From Bacillota bacterium (GTDB lineage: Bacteria > Bacillota > Clostridia > Lachnospirales > Lachnospiraceae): 5,692 nt of DNA. Location: contig JAFADH010000333.1 of the NCBI GenBank assembly GCA_023424995.1, forward strand, positions 1 through 5,692. The letters are read 5' to 3'. Position numbers and translations under genes: made by a program. The notes beneath the pieces were generated by a model, which ran no database searches, was not told the DNA's origin, and was given only the letters and a program-made list of their open reading frames with translations. Of this stretch, positions 1 to 5,037 are shown in pieces (positions within the stretch are counted from its first letter, which is position 1; each line of letters starts with the position of its first letter).

Positions 1-502
1 TTTCCCATTTCTTCTCGTCCTTTTCGTGTTCGGGAGGAAAGGTTACTCCTGTTCTTGCACAGGTTATAAATCCCATGGCACCAAGGGACAGGGATAGGAT
101 CAAGCTGACGAAGCCAAGACCTATTGAAGCTGTTGTTACAACTACCATTGCCTTCTTCCCATGAAAATCCGGCCGATGGCAGCGATAGGCAAAGCGGTCA
201 AGAAAATTCTTGAATATCCACGGCACATTGCAGGTATAAACCGGTGATGCAAATATAACAGCATCTGCCTGCTTCATCTTGATCTCCAGGCTCTCCCTGT
301 CATCCTTTAAGGGGCACAGCTCTTCCCCGCGCTCCAAACATACATAGCAGCCCTTGCAGAGCTCAAGCCTGCTTTTGCATAATTGTATGTACTCGAATTC
401 AATCCCGTTATTTTTCTTCATCAATACTTCTTCGATTTTTCGGACAGCTTTATAAGTATTCCCATTGGTTCTCGGACTGCCGATGATTGCAAGAATTTTC
501 AA
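1..502 (-). CDS. Flavodoxin-family NAD(P)H-dependent oxidoreductase, 3' end cut by window edge
   Basis: The visible 167 residues form the N-terminal part of a flavodoxin-fold, FMN-dependent oxidoreductase of the NADPH-dependent FMN reductase / iron-sulfur flavoprotein type. The protein opens with a beta strand (MKILAIIGSP) and the FMN-phosphate loop GSPRTNGNT at residues 8-16. A CKGCYVCL cysteine motif follows at about 49-56, then the flavin-contacting segment SPVYTCNVPWIFKNFLDR at about 86-103. Such enzymes reduce flavins, quinones or nitro/azo compounds with NAD(P)H in the cytosol; the substrate here cannot be read. The start is TTG at 502, because it keeps the fold frame and lies 8 nt from a strong AAGGAGG. 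An ATG at 509-507 is out of frame and too close to that site. The gene lies 40 bp downstream of a same-strand TetR gene and is probably its regulatory target. The C-terminus is outside the window. The cysteine motif could mark a metal- or Fe-S-linked subfamily, but only the motif is visible. Confidence 0.9.
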   Translation of the reverse strand, partial: MKILAIIGSPRTNGNTYKAVRKIEEVLMKKNNGIEFEYIQLCKSRLELCKGCYVCLERGEELCPLKDDRESLEIKMKQADAVIFASPVYTCNVPWIFKNFLDRFAYRCHRPDFHGKKAMVVVTTASIGLGFVSLILSLSLGAMGFITCARTGVTFPPEHEKDEKKWE

Positions 503-510
503 CTTTCATA

Positions 511-517
511 CCTCCTT
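511..517 (-). promoter_or_regulatory. Shine-Dalgarno AAGGAGG that selects a TTG start
   Basis: The minus strand reads AAGGAGG followed by 8 nt and then TTG (502-500) in the frame of the flavoprotein. The intervening nucleotides contain an ATG only 2 nt from the site, in another frame, which would give just 19 codons (stop at 450). Spacing and reading frame both favour TTG. Confidence 0.75.
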
Positions 518-542
518 CCTCCCTTCTGTCTCTACTCCTTAT

Positions 543-1106
543 TTACTTTATCAGATTATCCACTATGGAATAGATCAGACTGTCCCGTTCCTGTTTGATC
601 TCTATATTTATGCCGGTGAACATCAGAAACGACTCCTGCCCAAAATACACGCTCTGCATTGCAACTATGATCTGATATGCAATCAGGCGTAAATCCATCT
701 CCGGTCTGCTGTTATTATAAACCCTTCTTAAAACGGGGAGCAGATAAAGGCAGGTTTTATAATCTCCTTTCAATAGATTATACTCCGCCGAAAAGCTGCT
801 TAGTCTGCGATTTTGCGCAGCTGTGTCGGACAGAGCTATCAGCATTTCCTTAAGATATGATTTCGGATCGCTCATATCACCATCTGATTTTTCCATAACT
901 TCTGCCAGGGACGTCATCTTCATGCCTATGGCTTCATTGATCAGATTATCCCTGGACTGATAATAATAATTAATCAAGCCGGCACCGACTCCTGCAGCTT
1001 CGGCTATTCTCCGGACTGTGACCGTATCCGGATCTTCTGATTGATCAAGTAAATAAAGCGTAGTGTCCATTATTTTCTTCTTGGTTATTTCTTTTTTCGA
1101 ACTCAT
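543..1106 (-). CDS. TetR/AcrR-family transcriptional regulator
   Basis: This is a 187-residue protein of normal length for the TetR family: an N-terminal DNA-binding domain joined to an all-helical ligand-binding and dimerisation domain. The helix-turn-helix spans about residues 29-60. It has the typical VTVRRIAEAAGVGAGLINYYY core (recognition helix around 40-49), followed by the family's usual 'sRDNLinEai' stretch. The C-terminal domain (about 65-187) is variable and does not reveal a ligand. The ATG at 1106 has AAGGAG 4 nt upstream. The gene is transcribed ahead of the flavodoxin-family oxidoreductase, 40 bp away, and divergently from nrdI. It most likely represses its own transcript, including the oxidoreductase. 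A perfect sigma-A promoter and an inverted repeat at the start point lie upstream. Control of the divergent nrdI promoter is possible but not shown. Confidence 0.93.
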   Translation of the reverse strand: MSSKKEITKKKIMDTTLYLLDQSEDPDTVTVRRIAEAAGVGAGLINYYYQSRDNLINEAIGMKMTSLAEVMEKSDGDMSDPKSYLKEMLIALSDTAAQNRRLSSFSAEYNLLKGDYKTCLYLLPVLRRVYNNSRPEMDLRLIAYQIIVAMQSVYFGQESFLMFTGINIEIKQERDSLIYSIVDNLIK

Positions 1107-1110
1107 TATA

Positions 1111-1190
1111 CTCCTTCAAACATATTCAAATATATTCAAACAATTTTGAACATCTTTAAACAATTCTGAACTATTTTGAACTATTTTTAT
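1111..1190 (-). repeat. Eight decayed 10-bp units in the TetR leader
   Basis: The 80 bp in front of the TetR start divide into eight consecutive 10-mers related to the plus-strand consensus YATATTYRAA: ctccttcaaa, catattcaaa, tatattcaaa, caattttgaa, catctttaaa, caattctgaa, ctattttgaa, ctatttttat. Seven of the eight end in AA and carry a T run before it, so short A/T tracts recur once per helical turn. The unit nearest the gene merges with the AAGGAG ribosome binding site. Inside the run, TTCAAA-CAAT-TTTGAA (1135-1150) is a 6-bp inverted repeat. The run could be a worn tandem repeat, a curved-DNA element, or a set of regulator half-sites. Confidence 0.65.
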
Positions 1191-1201
1191 TCATGGTTAA
1201 T

Positions 1202-1218
1202 ACATGTATTGTACATGT
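1202..1218. promoter_or_regulatory. Inverted repeat ACATGTA-TTG-TACATGT, candidate TetR operator
   Basis: Seven-base arms, separated by 3 bp, lie immediately downstream of the -10 box of the TetR promoter and cover its predicted start point (about 1215). This is a standard position for an autoregulatory TetR-family operator, whose sites are usually short palindromes. The binding protein is inferred from position only. Confidence 0.55.
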
Positions 1219-1221
1219 TCA

Positions 1222-1250
1222 ATTATAAGCAATATAACTTGTTTTGTCAA
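1222..1250 (-). promoter_or_regulatory. Consensus sigma-A promoter for the TetR-oxidoreductase unit
   Basis: Read on the minus strand, TTGACA (1250-1245) is followed by exactly 17 bp and then TATAAT (1227-1222). Both hexamers match the housekeeping consensus fully. The predicted start lies near 1215, giving a leader of about 110 nt that contains the 10-bp units. Such a strong promoter would be expected to be held down by a repressor. Confidence 0.85.
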
Positions 1251-1346
1251 TTGTTCTTTATATTGATTTTTTAAATATTATAGCGTAATAGAATGAAACG
1301 TCATAAGAAACCTCTTTTATTACGGCATTAATCCAATATATTTAGC

Positions 1347-1375
1347 TTGTTTTTTTCCTGTAACTTATATATAAT
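1347..1375 (+). promoter_or_regulatory. Probable nrdI promoter
   Basis: TTGTTT (1347-1352), a 17-bp spacer and a perfect TATAAT (1370-1375) precede nrdI, with a predicted start near 1382. The -10 box overlaps the left end of the 42-bp palindrome by 4 bp. The start point falls inside the palindrome, so a protein bound there should block transcription. The -35 hexamer matches the consensus only at TTG. Confidence 0.65.
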
Positions 1376-1413
1376 TAGGTAGTGGTTAGCATATGCTAAC
1401 CACTACCTAATTA
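1372..1413. promoter_or_regulatory. 42-bp perfect palindrome over the nrdI start point
   Basis: Every one of the 21 base pairs around the centre (between 1392 and 1393) is complementary, with no spacer; symmetry ends at 1371/1414. Each half contains TTAGGTAGTGGTTAGCAT. No T run follows, so it is not a simple terminator. Transcription predicted to start near 1382 would include only part of the left arm, leaving a 5'-terminal hairpin of about 22 nt. Its position over the -10 box and start favours a DNA operator. The nested TTAG/CTAA blocks recall DtxR/IdeR-type metal-regulator sites (TTAGGTTAG half-sites), which would suit a metal-dependent reductase activator. That resemblance is partial and unproven. 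It does not resemble the NrdR box. Confidence 0.7.
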
Positions 1414-1441
1414 ATATTACAGAATATATAAGGAGATTCTT

Positions 1442-1825
1442 ATGATCATTGTTTATGACAGTTTAACCGGCTTAGGCAAGAAATTTGCCGAGGATCTGGG
1501 ATATCCGGCACAATCCGTGGATGCCGGCGTCAGTGAAGCCTGCCTGCTTGTTACCCGTAATGTCGGCTTGGGTAAAATTCCCGAGACCACTTCCAGTTTT
1601 TTAGACCAGTATAAAGAATATGTAATTGGTGTTGTGGTGAATGGCAATAAAAGATACGGACCTTTTTACTGTAAAGCCGGAGATAGAATAAACAAGCTTT
1701 ATGACATACCTGTTATCAGGAAAATCAGCGGTTCGGGAAATCAGGAGGATATTAATTTTGTGAAGAATTCTCTGAGCGTTATGGAAAGTAACCGAAAGCA
1801 ATCCAGCCAAAGAAAGACAGTATGA
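1442..1825 (+). CDS. nrdI: Class Ib ribonucleotide reductase activator flavoprotein NrdI
   Basis: This is a 127-residue flavodoxin-like protein of the usual NrdI length. In the family, NrdI supplies the oxidant that builds the Mn(III)2-tyrosyl radical cofactor of NrdF, so it acts in the cytosol in deoxyribonucleotide synthesis. Recognisable parts are the FMN-phosphate loop at residues 7-15 (SLTGLGKKF), the second flavin loop around 40-49 (NVGLGKIPET), SSFL at 51-54, the NGNKRYG loop at 67-73, and the C-terminal segment through IPVIRKI at 89-95. The usual Asn after 'TG' in the first loop is Leu (residue 11). The last dozen residues form a polar tail. AGGAG sits 6 nt before the ATG. No nrdE or nrdF follows: the stop TGA overlaps an ATG (ATGA at 1822) that opens only 17 codons and then leads into the repeat array. 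A solitary nrdI acting on reductase genes elsewhere is the simplest reading. Confidence 0.88.
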   Translation: MIIVYDSLTGLGKKFAEDLGYPAQSVDAGVSEACLLVTRNVGLGKIPETTSSFLDQYKEYVIGVVVNGNKRYGPFYCKAGDRINKLYDIPVIRKISGSGNQEDINFVKNSLSVMESNRKQSSQRKTV

Positions 1826-1835
1826 TCAATACGAA

Positions 1836-2202
1836 GAATATAAACGAATATGAAAAAATAGATACGGAATTATAAATAGATATGGAATAGTAAATACATA
1901 TGGAATAATAAATAGATATGAATAATAAACAGATATGAAATAATGAACGGATACGCAATAATGAATGGATACGCAATAATGAATGGATACGAAACAATAA
2001 ATGGATACGAAACAATAAATGGATACAAAACAATAAATGGATACAAAACAATAAATGGATACGAAATAATAAATGGATACAAAACAATAAATGGATACAA
2101 AACAATAAATGGATACGAAATAATAAACAGATATGAAATAATAATCAGATATGTAAACAGATATAAAATAATGAACAGATATAAAATAATGAACGAATAT
2201 AA
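1836..2202 (+). repeat. 18-bp tandem repeat array (21 units) between nrdI and the hydrolase
   Basis: This array fills almost the whole 394-bp gap between the two genes. The consensus unit is AAYAATRAATGGATACRA. Of 21 units, 18 are 18 bp long; units of 14 bp (1854-1867), 17 bp (1904-1920) and 12 bp (2155-2166) carry deletions. Central units (about 1957-2118) are nearly identical, while the flanks are more diverged (for example AGATATG in place of GGATACG), as expected for an array that is homogenised or expanded from the middle. Most differences are transitions. The plus strand is rich in A with very little C, so the RNA should be almost unstructured. One plus-strand phase is open in every unit and reads roughly I-I/M-N-G/R-Y-E/K, interrupted only by frame changes at the two out-of-frame deletions. 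Two minus-strand phases are also open in part. The last unit passes into the hydrolase ribosome binding site. No promoter or terminator is recognisable inside it. Confidence 0.93.
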
Positions 2203-2212
2203 GGAAAGGAAG
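2203..2212 (+). promoter_or_regulatory. Ribosome binding site of the hydrolase gene, fused to the array
   Basis: GGAAAGGAAG directly follows the last 18-bp unit and lies 7 nt before the ATG at 2220. It marks the exact point where the repeats give way to gene-specific sequence, and it supports 2220 as the start. Confidence 0.65.
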
Positions 2213-2219
2213 CTAGTCT

Positions 2220-3038
2220 ATGGGAACTACTGCTGCCATCTTCCGGGACAGCCAGGGCAATAAATTTGAATATGTCACCTATGGTCCTGAAAGCGGTTAT
2301 CCGGTATTATATATGCACGGGGCTATTCCCATGCCCTTTACAAAAAGCCTGATTGATACCGCACAAGAACATAATCTCTGCCTCATTGCCGTCCTGCGGC
2401 CGGGTTACGGGGAATCCTCCCGCTTAAAACATAAAAATATTTATGAATATATCTTAATGCTGAAGGAATTGATCTCATACCTTCAGCTTAAGCATTTTGA
2501 CGTATTGGGACTCTCCGCCGGCTCCCCCTATTGTTACGCGCTGGCTGCCGCCTATCCCGGCCTGGTGAATGGGGTCAATATATGCGCGGGTATACCGCTG
2601 GTGAACAATAATAGAATATTCAGGATGAATGCCCGACAGGAAAGGATTCTGTTTTCCCTTTCCAGGCAGCTGCCGCCTTTATTAATCGGCCGGTACGGAA
2701 TATGGATGATTGAAGCAATGGAAAGAAAAAAGGGCTGGCAGGATACGGCGGACGGCGACAGCATGGATGTGATCTTTGAAAAATATGTCCGTCCGAACTG
2801 GTACGGACTCGGCCAGTCAACCAATCTGCAATATAAAAACTGGGGATTTTCAGCCGAGTCGATCACAAACAGGATATCTGTTTACCACAGCAGAGCCGAC
2901 GAGATGATTCCCTTTGAGATTGCGCTTAAGAGCTCTGAGCTACTTATGAACAGTGTGCTTTATGAATATGAAAAGGAAGAGCATTCCTCGGAACGGCTGT
3001 TAAAGGATGCCATGGTTAACATTGCAGAAAAGCTTTAG
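2220..3038 (+). CDS. Alpha/beta hydrolase
   Basis: This is a 272-residue cytosolic alpha/beta-hydrolase-fold protein with no signal peptide or membrane segment. The features run in the expected order: strand and oxyanion-hole HG at residues 33-34 (YMHGAIPMP), RPGYGES at 60-66, and the nucleophile elbow GLSAGS at 97-102 with Ser99 as nucleophile. A lid/cap region with several hydrophobic helices follows at about 125-210. The acid Asp227 lies in HSRADEMIP, and the probable catalytic His255 in EEHSSERL. The triad is therefore complete and the protein should be an active esterase, lipase-like or peptidase-like hydrolase. The substrate cannot be told from sequence. The gene lies on the same strand as nrdI, separated by the repeat array, with no obvious promoter of its own, so it may depend on read-through from the nrdI promoter. 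It converges with the PhzF gene, the stop codons being 22 bp apart. Confidence 0.9.
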   Translation: MGTTAAIFRDSQGNKFEYVTYGPESGYPVLYMHGAIPMPFTKSLIDTAQEHNLCLIAVLRPGYGESSRLKHKNIYEYILMLKELISYLQLKHFDVLGLSAGSPYCYALAAAYPGLVNGVNICAGIPLVNNNRIFRMNARQERILFSLSRQLPPLLIGRYGIWMIEAMERKKGWQDTADGDSMDVIFEKYVRPNWYGLGQSTNLQYKNWGFSAESITNRISVYHSRADEMIPFEIALKSSELLMNSVLYEYEKEEHSSERLLKDAMVNIAEKL

Positions 3039-3060
3039 CGGCAATAGGACATGTCAGCAG

Positions 3061-3930
3061 CTATACTTCAATCTCCGACAATGCTAAATTCATTGCATTC
3101 CCCCCGACCCTGACTTCGGTAATTTCATTTCCCTTTATTACTAACGATACCCTGATCTCAGATGGCTTCTTCATGGAATACCCTTGTTCAAAGATAATGT
3201 CTGAGGCCTCCTTGCTGCTGATTATTCCATATTGATACAGATAGCAGCTAAGTGCACCATTCGAAGTTCCTGTTGCAGCTTCTTCCGGAATATCATAAAG
3301 AGGTGCAAAGTTTCTGCAATTAGCATTAGCACCATATAAGGATTCCAGGGTAAACACATGATACCCCACTGCACTGAATTTACGGCTTATCTTTTTAATC
3401 TTTTCCATATCCGGCCTGACTGCATTTAAAATATCAATGCTTTTTACAGGAACCATAATGTCACGAAGTCCTGTTGAGACTACTTGAACCGGTAAATTAT
3501 CATGTATTTGCGAAACCTTGACATTTAATGAATCCGCAATCTCATCCTTGTCAGGGAGCTCGGAAAATACGGGAACCGCCTGATTCATCATAATGAAGTT
3601 ATCCTCCTTAATTTCAATTCCGAGGATTCCGGCTTTCGTCTCCTGTTTATATTTCCCTTGCTTTAACATCCCCAGACTCGCCATGGTGTAGAAGGCTGCA
3701 ATTGTGGCATGTCCGCACAGATCAACCTCAGCATTTGGCGTAAAAAATCTCACTTTACAGTCTGCCGTATTTGATTTCATTACAAAAGCGGTTTCGCTAA
3801 ATCCCAGAATTGCGGCGATTTTTCTCATCTGTGCTTCCGAGAATGTGTCCGCATCCGTTATAACTCCTGCCGCATTTCCGCCCTCTTTTGTTTTTGCAAA
3901 TGAATTTAAAGTATATACATTTACTTTCAT
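3061..3930 (-). CDS. PhzF family isomerase/epimerase-like protein
   Basis: This is a 289-residue protein, the usual length for the PhzF family, which has two similar diaminopimelate-epimerase-like halves facing a central active site. Visible family motifs are GGNAAGV at residues 17-23, the SETAFV segment with the conserved catalytic Glu46, DLCGHATIAAF at 70-80, and EEAATGTSNGAL at 216-227. Pseudomonas PhzF isomerises trans-2,3-dihydro-3-hydroxyanthranilate in phenazine synthesis. Most family members, including this one by context, lie outside phenazine clusters and have unknown substrates. No other phenazine gene is present here. The ATG at 3930 has AAGGAG 8 nt upstream. The gene follows the glycosyltransferase on the same strand and may share its transcript. 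A possible 24-codon ORF ends inside its ribosome binding site. The link to glycan synthesis is not explained by the sequence. Confidence 0.92.
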   Translation of the reverse strand: MKVNVYTLNSFAKTKEGGNAAGVITDADTFSEAQMRKIAAILGFSETAFVMKSNTADCKVRFFTPNAEVDLCGHATIAAFYTMASLGMLKQGKYKQETKAGILGIEIKEDNFIMMNQAVPVFSELPDKDEIADSLNVKVSQIHDNLPVQVVSTGLRDIMVPVKSIDILNAVRPDMEKIKKISRKFSAVGYHVFTLESLYGANANCRNFAPLYDIPEEAATGTSNGALSCYLYQYGIISSKEASDIIFEQGYSMKKPSEIRVSLVIKGNEITEVRVGGNAMNLALSEIEV

Positions 3931-3938
3931 ATCCGGTT

Positions 3939-3944
3939 CTCCTT
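3939..3944 (-). promoter_or_regulatory. PhzF ribosome binding site overlapped by an upstream stop codon
   Basis: AAGGAG lies 8 nt before the PhzF ATG. The TAA that closes the upstream 24-codon frame (3945-3943) shares its last two bases with this site, giving TAAGGAG. Ribosomes finishing the short frame would stop on top of the PhzF initiation site, an arrangement compatible with translational coupling. Confidence 0.6.
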
Positions 3945-4017
3945 ATCCTTCGGTGGTTTTCCTCATGGTATACATCCTGCTGCTCCGTTTCCGATATGCA
4001 ATAATAACCTCTGCCAT
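3943..4017 (-). CDS. Possible 24-residue micro-ORF between glycosyltransferase and PhzF genes
   Basis: The frame opens at an ATG sharing one base with the glycosyltransferase stop (TAATG) and closes with TAA inside the PhzF ribosome binding site. It therefore exactly spans the space between the two genes. The predicted peptide begins MAEVIIAYRKR, is basic (several Arg and Lys) and has no recognisable domain. Its own ribosome binding site is weak (an AGAGAG stretch 2 nt upstream), so translation would rely on termination-reinitiation from the glycosyltransferase. It may be a coupling or leader ORF, or a chance frame. The tidy junctions at both ends are the only support. Confidence 0.25.
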   Translation of the reverse strand: MAEVIIAYRKRSSRMYTMRKTTEG

Positions 4018-5003
4018 TACTCTCTTAAGTGTGTCAGGGCACAGATGGAACGGTACACAGCCTCAGAAAGGAACAGCGGTGCATGCTTGTAGAAAGCGGA
4101 AAACACCTTTACGGAAAGCCTTCTGCTGTCGGGCAAAAGCGGATCATCCTTCCAGGGCGAAGCCGCCGCCGCCCTGAGATATTCCTCCCTCATGGGATGC
4201 GAACAGTTCTCCTCCCAGGGCCTGCCTACCAATCCGGTCGTAAAATGAAGGATGGCGGGATTTCGCCTTGCCTCCTCCAGCTCCTTCTGCGAGTAGAAGC
4301 TGTCCATAAAATAAATGCTTTTAATGGTCTTTGCGGAGAAGGAATAGATATTAGAGGTTGCATTGTATCTGGGGGAAACAATATATTTCATATTCCGGCA
4401 GACGCCGTTGATTGTTCCCTGGTCATGGTGCGGTACATTGCCGTTGAATTGTTTGATAAAATCCAAAAACTTCTCTTCCAGCTTATGCTCCCGCCAGCCG
4501 GCCAGATTGATGAGGATGATTCCCGCATTCACGTAGTATTCCTCCGGCTTAAGACCGATCTTCTTCAGGAAAAAACTGTCCACCGTATCACGGACACCGG
4601 CAACCATACTGCCCTCCAGGTTAATCTTCCAGAGCTCCGTTATACTGTCCCTGACAATCGTATCACAGTCCAGGTACAAAATCCTGTCATAAGCCTCCGG
4701 AATGACGGAAGCCAGGAACAGCCTGGCATAGGAAGCGATTGATATCCTTCTGGCACCCATGTGCAGCTCCAGACCCGAGACAGCCTCCTCCATTGACTTG
4801 AAATAAATCTCTCTGCCGTATTCCACGGCAATAGACTTAAGCACCGCCTTATTTGAAGCTCTGATACCGCAATCCAGAACAAACACCACGATCTCCGCAA
4901 AGTCCTTATTGGACCGGAATAAGGACAGCATGGAAATACCAAGGTATTTCGTATAGTTGTCATCTGCCGAATAAGCGACGCATAATCTCTGTTTCTCTTC
5001 CAT
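4017..5003 (-). CDS. Glycosyltransferase family 8 protein
   Basis: This is a 328-residue retaining GT-A glycosyltransferase of the GT8 (LgtC/glycogenin-like) family, which transfers hexoses from nucleotide sugars, typically UDP-glucose or UDP-galactose, with Mn2+. It opens with the nucleotide-binding strand VAYSADDNYTKYLGISMLSL at about 9-28. The metal-binding DxD is at 112-114 in LYLDCDTIV, preceded by the family's SYARLFL segment at 91-97. YVNAGIILINL at 157-167, HHDQGTING at 192-200 (second metal/acceptor region) and HFTTGLVGRPW at 253-263 complete the fold. All key residues are in place. No signal peptide is seen; the C-terminal tail (about 295-328) is mixed basic and hydrophobic and could touch the membrane. 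The ATG at 5003 is preceded by a GGAGAGAAGAGG purine run. The upstream membrane acyltransferase, 34 bp away, points to assembly of a lipopolysaccharide-like or cell-wall glycan. The exact sugar is not predictable. Confidence 0.92.
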   Translation of the reverse strand: MEEKQRLCVAYSADDNYTKYLGISMLSLFRSNKDFAEIVVFVLDCGIRASNKAVLKSIAVEYGREIYFKSMEEAVSGLELHMGARRISIASYARLFLASVIPEAYDRILYLDCDTIVRDSITELWKINLEGSMVAGVRDTVDSFFLKKIGLKPEEYYVNAGIILINLAGWREHKLEEKFLDFIKQFNGNVPHHDQGTINGVCRNMKYIVSPRYNATSNIYSFSAKTIKSIYFMDSFYSQKELEEARRNPAILHFTTGLVGRPWEENCSHPMREEYLRAAAASPWKDDPLLPDSRRLSVKVFSAFYKHAPLFLSEAVYRSICALTHLRE

Positions 5004-5037
5004 CCTCTTCTCTCCGTATTAAATTTATAATTTACTG

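Noticed and set aside
383..692. Two short overlapping plus-strand frames
   Set aside because: Antisense to the flavoprotein and TetR genes, with no domain and no credible start signal.
1372..1413. Palindrome as a rho-independent terminator
   Set aside because: No T run on either side that would fit, and a good -10 box overlaps its left end.
1779..2105. Minus-strand open frames across the array (HLLF/CIHLLF-type and YPFIV-type repeats, the second at 1870-2100)
   Set aside because: They are by-products of an 18-bp unit lacking stops in those phases; no ribosome binding site, and the frames run across the end of nrdI.
1836..2202. CRISPR array
   Set aside because: Units are contiguous 18-bp repeats with no unique spacers, and no cas gene is present.
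3039..3060. Bidirectional terminator between the convergent hydrolase and PhzF genes
   Set aside because: The 22-bp gap shows no stable hairpin with flanking T runs.
3704..4177. 157-codon plus-strand frame across the PhzF/glycosyltransferase junction
   Set aside because: Antisense to two real genes, with no family resemblance.
4029..4742. 237-codon plus-strand frame antisense to the glycosyltransferase
   Set aside because: The opposite strand encodes a complete GT8 protein with all motifs; this frame has no recognisable domain and no good ribosome binding site.
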